The notes under the pieces are model-generated. The model saw nothing but the letters and a program-made list of their open reading frames with translations. It had not been told where the DNA came from and did no database searches. The position numbers and the translations under genes are program-made. From Panorpa germanica (Eukaryota; Arthropoda; Insecta; Mecoptera; Panorpidae): a DNA stretch of 64,000 nt. Numbering within the stretch: the stretch's first letter is position 1; every line of letters begins with the position of its first letter. The stretch spans positions 14,489,818 through 14,553,817 of the forward strand of contig OY783216.1 of the NCBI GenBank assembly GCA_963678705.1. The letters run 5' to 3'. Shown here piece by piece: positions 11,301 to 23,300 of the stretch.

Positions 11301-14300
11301 ATTCAAATTACATTCAGTAGTAGAATTGGATTGATTTTTGGTGCGTTTGTTGTGCTGTAAAATCAAGCAGGAGTGAGAGGTATAGGGGGGAAATAGTTAA
11401 AAGCCCCAAATTTTAAAAAAATAGAAAAAGGGAAAAAATAGAAACTATGCATGTGCATATTTGCGAAAATAAATTTAACCTTAGTAGCGGCGTGAAATTG
11501 GGGAAGTGGGGGGCGGGAAAACGCTTTGCCAAAGAACTCAATTTTGAAGTTTCGATCATTTATAAAAGTAGGGGTAGATAAAGGTAGAGAGAGTTGTTAC
11601 GAGCAAAATAGATTGTTATGCCTAAAATTTGACAATTTTATTTCAGGAGCGGGGATTAATGGGGAGACTAATATTATAACGTAAATATAAATACGAAATA
11701 TAGAGTGTAAGATTACAGTACAGTTTTAATCATGTTATTGAATTGCTGTAATATCGAATTGGTAGTGTCTGATTGAGAAGAGTGTGGCGCTGGGGTTCAG
11801 TTCTAAGTAACGGTGGTGTTAGAAGTAGTGGCGATAGATTATAATGGCTCTGGGAGGTAACCGTGTTGCAGAATATGTGCTTTGGTGCTGAAAGTGAGGG
11901 TGGCGGGGTATGGGGATTGAATCGAAAGTGCAATAACGGGCAGGAAAAGGCCTAGAGATGAGATTATTAGGAGCGAACTGCTAGGCTTTTTTAAAAACAT
12001 AAATGAATTGATGTAATTAGTAGGTTTACATTGAAATTAGTGAAAATTTTATCAAAGATTTATCTTATCGAATAATTATTAAAAAATAATGTACTTCTAA
12101 GGATGAAATTTAGTATGCAGGTTAACTAGAACAGGAAAACTAATTGTTAAGAGATTAGTACGCAGGGATGGAAGCGCAGCTGCGCGCCCCTGTGGAGGAG
12201 CATTATTTAATGATTGCGCTAAACGGGGGGTATAGCAAAGTGCCCTAATAAGCGATGATGTTCAGTTAAGTTGTAGTGTTGCAAATGAGCGCATTATGGC
12301 AAAGGTGCAGATGATTACATTTAAAAGTGCGAGAACGATACAGAGCATGGAGCCAAGAGGTAATTGATGTTTAGGGGCGGGGCTGTGGACATTGTTCAAT
12401 ACTGTGCTTCATTATGGTAAATGATAATTTTACGCAGCGGGGGCGCTGTGAAAGTACTCTAAGGACCGACGATGCTCAGGGAAGAAGCGATGCAGAGTGC
12501 TAAAAGTAGGAGGCGCTTCATGGCAGAAGTTTAGAGGAATCAAATTAAAAGTTTGGAAACGTAAGAGAGCATGGAGCCAAGAGGTGACGATTGGGGCTTA
12601 TGGGCGGGGGCACTGGATACTGGTCAATACAGTGCTTTATTACTGTAAATAAAGGAATTATAACAAAATAATATTTTGCATTTTATTTGCGATATATACA
12701 GCAGACTTGGAGGGGGTAATGGAAAGAGGACAAGATGGGGGGGGTGCTAATAGGAAGACAATACAAGATATGGACTTTAGCATACGCTGACGATATAGTC
12801 CTGTTGGCAAAAAGGGAAGGAGAGCTGCAGGAGATGGATCATCGGCTAGGGAGATATATAGACAGAAAAGGACTAGAGTTAAATGTGGACATAAAAGGTG
12901 GAAATACAAGACAGAGGACATTAAGGAAGTAGAAGAATTTAAATATCTGAGCTACACTTTTAAAAAGAACAATGGAGAAGAGGCTCAGATAAGGGAGGTA
13001 GCAAAGAAGGCGGAGCTAGCAATGCGACGGGTATGGGACTAGGGGAAAAAGTATTTTGGGGGGACATACAAAAAAGAATATGGATGTTTGATAGACTGAT
13101 AGCCAGTATGATGTTGTATGGAGCATAGGTTTGGGGGTGGAAGGAGCAAGAAAAGTTGGAAAGAATACAGGTGAGATATATTAAATGGTTACTAGGGCTG
13201 GACAGGTGCACGCCAGGATACCTGGCTATGGAGGAGCTAAAATGGGATAAGATACAAATTAAAACAGGGGAAAGAGCAGTAAAATACGAAGAGAAATTGA
13301 ACAGAGCGGAAAGCAAAATTTTAAAGAAAATAAGAGAGGATAGCATATAGAATGGGGGGAGAGGAGGTACAAAAAAGACAAAATAGTACTTTGAAAGGAA
13401 TGGAATGGCGATCGAGGAGGCAGAGAGGAGAAGAGAAGGAGGCGCAAGTGTGGAAGAGGAGCTAAGGAGAAGGGATAAGAAGATACAACAGCAGGAGAGA
13501 ATGGGAAAAATAGAAAAAAATTAACTACAATAAAAGATATAAAAGGTTATAAGAAAATACTGTGCCTCAGTTCCTGATAGAAAAAGACATAAAACACATA
13601 AGAAGAACAGCAAGGTTTAGATTGGGAAATGAGAAAAAAGGAAACAGATACTGGGAAAAGAGTGAGAAAAGAAAGTGTAGAGTGTGCGGAGCGGAGGACG
13701 AAACACTGGAGCACATTAAGTTTGAGTGTAAGGAAAAAGTAGCTAGCGAAACGAATATTGGCCAGCTATTAAAGGGAGGCAGTGAAGGAAAGAGGTGGAT
13801 GGCGGAAATAGTAAGAAGGAAAGGAAAAACAGAAGAATAAATAAGTAAGTGGAGAATAATGTAAATTTAATTGTAAGTTGAAGTATATGAAATGTTTTAA
13901 GAATGTAGATTGTAAAGCCGAAAGGCGAACAATAAACAATATTTCAGGATTATTTTCTATTTATCAAATAACTTTTATTTATTCACAAATATTAAATACA
14001 CGTCGCTTTGCGACGGGGCGAAGCGCTAGTCCTATATTATAATGTCCCAGGTGTATATTTGTGTTCTTATATTCTTATCATCATATATTATAATGTCCGA
14101 GGTGTATGTTTATTTTCTTATATGTTTATATTCTTATATTCTTATATGTTTATATTCTTATATGTTTACGCGATTCGTATGGTAGCTCGAAAACGGCTCC
14201 ATGGAAGTTTTTAAAAATTTCCTATTTCGTAGAGAAAAAAATTCTAAGACTTTTGGCGTCCTCGGATTTTTCCCTGAATTTCCTGGAAACCCGTAATTTT

Positions 14301-17300
14301 GGAAAAACTGGAAAAAAAGTGAACCCTTTTTTGCTGTATTACTTTTAATTCGTAAAAGATAGAAAGTTGAAATTTTGCATGTGTATTAAGGTATTCAATG
14401 CTGACATTTTTCAAAAATTAGAAATTCAAAAAGTGAAAAAGGGGGGGTTGAAGAAATTCGGGGGCCCGGTAGGGAACTTTGGAGAAAGTTCATATTCTGG
14501 ATTCTAAAATAATTAAGTATATTATTAATAAAAAAAAATTCAAAATTCCAAAATTTTATTTGGGGGCACGGGGGCAGTATTTGCCGAGAGTAAAAATTGT
14601 GCCAGAAAGTTGAAATTTTGTATATAGGCTAATCTTGGTAACTTATTTACGAATCGAAAAAAAAAATCCCAAATTTTGAAAAAAAGTTGGTCAAATAACG
14701 CATAAATTGAAAATATTTTTTATTTTGTTAAAAAAAATAATTTTTTTTAGTCAATTTATATGTCATGTATATGTGCGCGAGTTTATTTATTATTTCAATT
14801 TAAAAATAGAACAGTTAAATATGAAATGTAATTACGAATTATTTTATTGGTTTCAAATCATACACGCCAAGAAGACTTCGCTTTGCGACGGGGGTAAACG
14901 TTACTGGAATTTAAATTTTTACATGAAGTTCAAGCCACACACAAAAGACAGACGTCGCTTGCGACGGGGGCAAAAGCTAGTATATTATAATGTCCCAGGT
15001 GTATATTTATATTCTTATAGTCTTATCCTATATTATAATGTCCGAGGTGTATGTTTGTTTTCTTATATGTTTATATGTTTACGCGATTCGTATGGTAGCT
15101 CGAAAACGGCTCCATGGAAGTTTTTAAAAATTTCCTATTTCGTAGAGAAAAAAATTCTAAGACTTTTGGCGTCCCCGAATTTTCCCCTGAATTTCCTGGA
15201 AACCCGTAATTTTGGAAAAACTGGAAAAAAAGTGATCCTTTTTTTGCTGTATTACTTTCAAGTCGTAAAAGATAGAAAGTTGAAATTTTGCATGTGTATT
15301 AAGCTATTTAATGCTGACATTTCTCAAAAATTAGAATTTCAAAAATAGAAAAAGGGGGGGTTGAAGAAATTCGGGGGCCCGGTCGGGAACTTTGGAGAAA
15401 GTTCATATTCTGGATTGTAGAATAATTAAGTATATTATTAATAAAAAAAAATTCAAAATTTCAAAATTTTATTTGGGGGCACGGGGGCAGTATTTTCCGA
15501 GAGTAAAAATTGTGCTAGAAAGTTGAAATTTTGTATATAGGCTAATCTTGGTAACTTATTTACGAATCGAAAAAAAAAATCCCAAATTTTGAAAAAAAAT
15601 TGGTTAAATAACGCATAAATTGAAAATAATTTTTATTTTGATAAAAAAATAATATTTTTTTAGTCAATTTATATGTGTGTATATGTGCGCGAGTTTATTT
15701 ATTATTTCAATTTAAAAATAGAACAGTTAAATATGAAATTTAATTACAAATTTTTTTATTGGATTCAAATGATACACGCCAAAAAGACGTCGCTTTGCGA
15801 CGGGGGTAAACTATAGTAGAGTTAAATATGAATTGTAATTACGAATTATTTTATTGGATTCAAATATACACGCCAAAAAGACGCTTTACGACGGGGGTAA
15901 ACTCTGGTGGAATTAAAATTTTTACATGAAGTTCAAGCCACACACAAAAGACAGACGTCGCTTGCGACGGGGGTAAAAGCTAGTATATTATAATGTCCGA
16001 GGTGTATGTTTGTTTTCTTATATGTTTATATTCTTATATGTTTATATTCTTATATGTTTACGCGATTCGTATGGTAGCTCGAAAACGGCTCCATGGAAGT
16101 TTTTAAAAATTTCCTATTTCGTAGAGAAAAAAATTCTAAGACTTTTGGCGTCCCCGGATTTTTCCCTGAATTTTCTGGAAACCCGTAATTTTGGAAAAAC
16201 TGGAAAAAAAGTGAACCCTTTTTTGCTGTATTACTTTTAATTCGTAAAAGAAAGAAAGTTGAAATTTTGCATGTGTATTAAGGTATTTAATGCTGACATT
16301 TCTCAAAAATTAGAAATTCAAAAAGTAAAAAAGGGGGGGTTGAGGAAATTCGGGGGCCCGGTAGGGAACTTTAGAGCAAGTTCATATTCTGGATTCTAGA
16401 ATAATTAAGTATATTATTAATAAAAAAAAATTCACAATTCAAAAATTTTATTTAAGGGCACGGGGGCAGTATTTGCCGAGAGTAAAAATTGTGCTAGAAA
16501 GTTGAAATTTTGTATATAGGCTAATCTTGGTAACTTATTTACGATTCGAAAAAAAAAATCCCAAATTTTGAAAGGAAGTTGGTCAAATAACGCATAAATT
16601 GAAAATATTTTTTATTTTGATAAAAAAATAATATTTTTTTAGTCAATTTATATGTGTGTATATGTGCGCGAGTTTATTTATTATTTCAATTTAAAAATAG
16701 AACAGTTAAATATGAAATTTAATTACGAATTATTTTATTGAATTCAAATGATACACGCCAAAAAGACGTCGCATTGCGACGGGGGTAAACTCAAGTATAT
16801 TATAATGTCCCAAGTGTATATTTATATTTTTATATGTTTATCTTTATATTATAATGTCCGAGGTGTATGTTTGTTTTCTTATATTCTTATATGTTTATAT
16901 GTTTACGCGATTCGTATGGTAGCTCGAAAACGGCTCCATGGAAGTTTTTAAAAATTTCCTATTTCGTAGAGAAAAAAATTCTAAGACTTTTGGCGTCCCC
17001 GAATTTTTCCCTGAATTTTCTGGAAACCCGTAATTTTGGAAAAACTGGAAATAAAGTGAGCCCTTTTTTGCTGTATTACTTTTAATTCGTAAGAGATAGA
17101 AAGTTGAAATTTTGCATGTGTGTTAAGGTATTCAATGCTGACATTTCTCAAAAATTAGAAATTCAAAAATTGAAAAAGGGGGCGTTGAAGAAATTCGGGG
17201 GCCCGCTAGGGAACTTTGGAGAAAGTTCATATTCTGGATTCTAGAATAATTAAGTATATTATTAATAAAAAAAAATTCAAAATTTTAAAATTTTATTTGG

Positions 17301-20300
17301 GGGCACGGGGGCAGTATTTGCCGAGAGTAAAAATTGTGCTAGAAAGTTGAAATTTTGTATATAGGCTAACCTTGGTAATTTATTTACGAATCGAAAAAAA
17401 AATCCCAAATTTTGAAAAAAAGTTGGTCAAAAAACGCATAAATTGAAAATATTTTTTATTTTGATAAAAGAAATATATTTTTTAGTCAATTTATATGTGT
17501 TAATGTATATGTGCGCGAGTTTATTTATTATTTCAATTTAAAAATAGAACAGTTAAATATGAAATGTAATTACGAATTATTTTATTGGTTTCAAATCATA
17601 CACGCCAAGAAGACTTCGCTTTGCGACGGGGGTAAACGTTACTGGAATTTAAATTTCTACATGAAGTTCAAGCCACACACAAAAGACAAACGTCGCTTGC
17701 GACGGGGGTAAAAGCTAGTATTCTTATATGTTTATATGTTTGGTTCGAATTTTGTATGGCATCTCGAAAACGGCTCCAGGGAAGTTTTTGAAAATTGCCT
17801 ATTTCGTAGAGAAAAAAATTCTAAGACTTTTGGCGTCCCCGAATTTTTTCCTGAATTTCCTGGAAACCCGTAATTTTGGAAAAACTGGAAAAAAAGTGAT
17901 CCCTTTTTTGCTGTATTACTTTTAAGTTATAAAAGATAGAAAGTTAAAATTTTGCATGTGTATTAAGCTATTTAATGCTGACATTTCTCAAAAATTAGAA
18001 TTTCTAAAATAGAAAAAGGGGGGGTTGAAGAAATTCGGGGCCCGGTAGGGAACTTTCTAGAAAGTTCATATTCTGGATTGTAGAATAATTAAGTATATTA
18101 TTAATAAAAAAAATTCAAAATTTCAAAATTTTATTAGGGGGCACGGGGGCAGTATTTTCCGAGAGTAAAAATTGTGCTAGAAAGTTGAAATTTTGTATAT
18201 AGGCTAACCTTGGTAACTTATTTACGAATCGAAAAAAAAAATCCCAAATTTTGAAAAAAAGTTGGTCAAATAACGCATAAATTAAAAATATTTTTTATTT
18301 TGATATAAAAAATGTATTTTCTTAGTCAGTTTGTATGAAAAATTAATTGTTATTAAATTTAAAATCAATATACTCGTAGGACGAGTTTATTTATTAATTC
18401 AATTCAAAAATGGAATTAAATTTTGACATGAAATTCAAGCCACTCATAAAAAACAAACGTCGCTTGCGACGGGGGTAAAAGCTAGTGTTATATAAACAGC
18501 TAAGAAATCCGAGGAAAAACTTATGACGTAATGTAAATTCATGCAAAAACGGAAGGGACTGTAGGCAAATAAGAGGATAGTGTTAGCGTTCGTATTTCAT
18601 TCAATAATGCCAATATCGGAAGAAGATGTAAATTTTAAAAAGTATAGAAATATGCTAATGACTACAACGTAGAATGGCAATAAGAGTGAGTAGCGCTTAA
18701 CGTACAATCTCGGGAGAAGCTGTTCAGGTGATAAGCGGAATATTATCTACGGCAATACTGATGGAAAAGCAGAAAAGAGTCTATCTGGAAAGACTTAGGC
18801 CTGTCTCAGTATAGGACCGTATTTAAGCGACGGCGTATTCGGACGTAAATCGGCGGATTGGATGAGCTACAAAGCAAACCGCCTATGTGTGTCACAGATG
18901 TCTGTAGTCGTGTATTAGGGGGTGTATTAGAATTTGTTAGCACTTATATAATTTATCATGAGAGCAAACTTTAACTTTAATTTTTATTGATACACTACTG
19001 GTATTAAAGGGACTTTAGCATTTATTATATATCTGAGTTCTGGTTGTCGTGAATTTAAATTTAGTTCTATCGTATTGGTATCGGCATCGGTGTCCATGAT
19101 TCACTGAAATACAAACATAAACTGCATGCAGAACATACTCGTCATAAGCGATGTCGCCGATAGATTTCATTTGAACCGTATTGCAGCGTAACAACAAGCG
19201 ATTTTAGGTATCCCCTCCAGTCTGAGGCGACTGTTTGCATTTACAAAGGTTCGGATAGGATATCGTTGTAGTAGTGGTAAAGCTTGAATAAAATTCGCCT
19301 TTATACGGTTCTAATGTGCGAGTAGTGCCGCCCGTATTCGGACGGCTTTGTAGCTTGCAGACTGAGAGCTCCAGAGAGATCTCATTACATTTACATGGTT
19401 TGGATAGGTAAAGCGTAGTAGCCCGTATACGTCCGGCAGAAATTTGCTTAAATACGGTGCCATACTGAGACAGGCCTTAAGAGTCTAGACTCTGTACGTG
19501 AAGGACAAGTTTATATGTAAGAGCCGGCTTATTTTTGTAAGAGACTTGCTGAAAGCAATTCAACTTATTATATAGATTAGCAGTTAACTAAAGTGGGGAC
19601 CGTGATCTGCTGTTAATCTGATTCGAGTGAAGAGATGTCTCTGGGTACGTAAATTTAAACAAATTTAAAAGAAAAACAATATAAGTGTTAGACAACATTT
19701 TGTTATACAAAGAGCAAAATGTGTGTTCCAATATTTATCGTATATAATATATAACGATTTAGTTTTTTGTTAATGATTTTTAGAATGCAATATTAAAAGT
19801 GGTTTGAAGCGTCAACAGAATCGTTCAAGGCTTGCGGTAATAAAGGACAACAAAGAAAAATTATATAGAATAATTACAAACATTTGATTTAAAGTATTCA
19901 TTTAAATAACAAAATATTTCAGGCATATTAAAACTGTATTTTATTTTTATAAACATATATTGCTACTTTCAAATTACCAGTAATATTTCATTCTTTCGGT
20001 AAAATCAGTAAAATAATAATAAATTATTTGCTTACTGTTTTCCAAACGTTTTTAGAACATACAAATGTCGTACTATTTAAATCTCATTCTAATTTTTTGT
20101 TAAAAATACTTAAAAAATTTATGAAACACATCTTAAACACATTTTAAAATATTTGGTAAAGGTTGGTAACAATGAAATGAAGGTGTACTACTAATGCCAA
20201 ATAGTTATTGTTTATCAACTGCGTACTGTCATTGCATATCTGATAAATAATAAAATAAATAATTCAATCGCTATCAATTACTTAAGCGTTTATCTATAGG

Positions 20301-23300
20301 TTATGTGCCAGGTCATAAAATTGTTATTTGAAACACACATAGTCCAATTTCAATGTATTAGTGTTACACTAAAACGCGCTAATAAGTGCATGTTTATATA
20401 AAGTACAGTATGTGAAAGAATTTCTTTACTACATTATTTTATTTAAAATACAGTATACTTAAAGGTTTTTTTTTTAAATATTTGATTCAAAATAAGAAAT
20501 AAGTAAATTTTATAATTCAATTAAAAGAATTTTTAACTAAAATAATAAATTTATTTATAAAAATACAAGTATGTTAGAAATATTTAGAATTTACTAGAAA
20601 TTATTCTTTTTTATAATTTCTGGCAAAAGAAAATCGATATAAAATTTCTTTAGTTTATTTTCCATTTCATTTATCCAGAAATCATCATCTCGTCTTATCT
20701 GAAATATACATTTATAATTTTTATAGTTATTTTATTATTATGATTGCCAATTCATTATAATAAGTGTTATTAAAATGGAACGCAATATTATATGATAATT
20801 TGTATGTTATACATTTTCTACCATAAAGCCTAAAGAGTCCAAAATATAAAATATTAATATTGCCTTCTTGTAATATGAAGCTGTCTCTGGATTTGATAGT
20901 AATATTTATGACTTCTTTTCAGTTGCATTAAATTGTTATTTATAACCGCGAAAGAAACCTTTTTATTCAATATAGCGTCTATTGGAGCCAGGTTGGAAAC
21001 ACTAGCCGGACATTTGGCTTCTACAATGGAGTCTTCTCCTACTAGGCCATCTGGGCTTGCTTCAAAGTACACTTCTTTTATGTCAACAAATAGTCGAACA
21101 ATGACTTTGTATTCACTTTGAAATTGTTCTATTGCTAAAGGCTAATGATCAATACAATAACGAGTATTTTTTGTACCACTAAAATCTGAGTATAACATAG
21201 ATTTATTCTTAATAATATTTTACAATATTTGCTTTCTCGTAGATATGTATTTTTTGCAACTCTGGCCTGGGCTTTTATTAGCAATAGCCTTGTGTATGAC
21301 ATAGTGAAAATTTCCCTTGCTATTTAAAGAAGTTGCAGCGGCTTCACATCGGGTTTGGTTGCTTCCTTTTTTGGAAAAGTTTACCCTTTTTCCACCAATA
21401 AATTTAGCTACAACATTGTTATAACTTTCTGCAATATTGTTGTCCATATTCATTATAAGACTTTCCCAATTATGCGTTTCTAATAGTGAAGTAGATGAAA
21501 TCGTGGCGAAGATAATGCTTTTCTTTAAAATAAAATATGATATTGAATTTGATTTTAGTTGATTATTTTGTTAAAATACTTACCGCGCCTTTTCTAAATT
21601 TTTTCCTGGTTTAGTGCGTATACTCAACCGCAATCGATTTTTTCAATAACTCTTTTGAACTTCCATCGTATGAATTCTATTACCTATTCGTTTCCTAAGC
21701 TCTTATCAATCACAGACTCACAATCTCATAATAAACAAAACACTTAATTTGCCATCTCGAGACTCGAAACTGTACGCTATAGCACTACTAACACAATTTT
21801 ATCTAAAACTGTATATGTGTAACTTATAATATTAGCCTCTAAAAACCACCGCGTAGGGCGCCTCTAAGCAGATTGTAAATTTGTTCAAAAATTCATGTTT
21901 TAGTGCATTAGCTGCAAACGTCTTCCTCTTTGCTTAAAGTTTAATAGTTTATTACTATAAAAAAATATTGTTAAGGAAGGTGCAATCTACGTTGTTGTTG
22001 AATCGCTTTTTCAATATATCAAACCAAACATAAGTTATATGCAGTTAAAAATTACCTAATTTTAAACTTAATTTTTAAATATTTCCAAAAAAAATATTTT
22101 TGTTTTATTTCAACAACGACTTAGTTTTAACCTTTATTTATCATTTTGTAAACTTTTTTTCTTTAAATTTTGATTATTGTACTCACACGACGTTGGCAGC
22201 CAACGCACTTTTTCCACTACAAAAATATTCACCGATGAATGCCCTTAACACAGAAAATAGTTATTACTGTTAAAGGTTGGTAACAAAGATATGTAGATGT
22301 ACACCTACTACTTACGCCATCTATTTATTGTTTATAAGTTGCGTACTGTCATTGTATATCTGATAAATAATAAAATAAAAAAGTCAGTCGCTGCCAAGTA
22401 CTCAGCCGTTTATCTGTAGGTATCGTGCCAGCACGTGTAATAAAATTGTGAAATTACCGACGATAAAAGCCAAAAAATATTATTTCTAGTGTACCGAAGC
22501 TGAAATGATGAGAAACTTATAAAGACTGGGCGTTTGCGATTAATTTTCTTTTATTTTAGAGGGAATGCAAGATTGTATTATGGAACCCGAAGACGTAAAT
22601 GGCAAGGCAAAGGCAAAGATTACTTTAACTATTGACCAAGCATAATGTGTGCATATTGAATTAGGAAATAGTGCTCATGCAGGTTAAAATTAAAAAGATT
22701 ATTAAATGACAGTGGTTTTACTTGAAGAATTGGTCTACTTCGTAATTTTATTTTGATTCATCATGAAAACTGTGATTCTATTTCTCAGTATGTCACTTAC
22801 ATGGTTGCAACGAGTCAGAGATTGAAAAATACAAGATCCAGGAAAATGACGAGTGGGTCAGCTTATTATTGTTAGCTGGTTTGCCTGAAATGTGTTTGCA
22901 AATTAACATAGCAATAGAATATTAAGATCAAGTAAATCGACATGGAAGCGGAAGTAAAGGAAATAATTCACAGAATGCATAAAAATCAAAAGGCAGGCAA
23001 CACAGAAATAACAAGGCTACCAAGCTGCAAACGTTAAATAGATCAAACAGTTCAAACGTTAATAGTTCAAATGTCAAATCGTACATTAAATGTTATAATG
23101 TTAACAACATAAGAGACAATGTGAAAGCTTAGGTAAAGAGAAACCATGAACTGCGTTCAGTGTTTCGTAGTTTGATGTGTATATAGACTCGGGAGCTATG
23201 AATATGATTATCAATAAAAAGTGAATCGTAAAGGCATTGAAACAAAATGATGTTGAAAAATCTGTTACTGCGGACAAATCAAAAATACAAGTAAAAGGTC

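Larger units (their letters stand above)
10268..14029 (+). mobile_element. Large non-autonomous Helitron (family B) with a LINE cargo
   Basis: The 5' end is TCTTACTATTATAATGTTCG after an A. The 3' end is hairpin CGTCGC-TTT-GCGACG (14001-14015), then GGGCGAAGCG and CTAG at 14026-14029, followed by T. Its first 250 bp are shared with the chimeric unit at 26883 and the inverted fragment at 53000. The interior consists of degenerate modules (10540-11700), a direct repeat (12305-12655) and 1.2 kb of LINE 3' sequence. Whether the LINE inserted later or was captured cannot be settled from the sequence. Confidence 0.8.
14030..18485 (+). repeat. Helitron array 1: five head-to-tail units
   Basis: Starting at the exact end of the family B element, five units of 0.8-1.0 kb follow each other with no spacer, all in plus orientation. 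Each has the body marker AGACTTTTGGCGTCCCCG and a Helitron-type 3' end. After the last CTAG (18482-18485) the sequence becomes unrelated. Confidence 0.85.

Noticed and set aside
12658..13447. Minus-strand open frames opposite the LINE fragment
   Set aside because: They are shadows of the A/G-rich LINE coding strand; rich in Leu, Ser and Pro with no motif.
20157..22446. Direct repeats read as LTRs of a retroelement
   Set aside because: They lack TG...CA ends, a primer site and a polypurine tract, and the enclosed gene is a YqaJ nuclease on the other strand.
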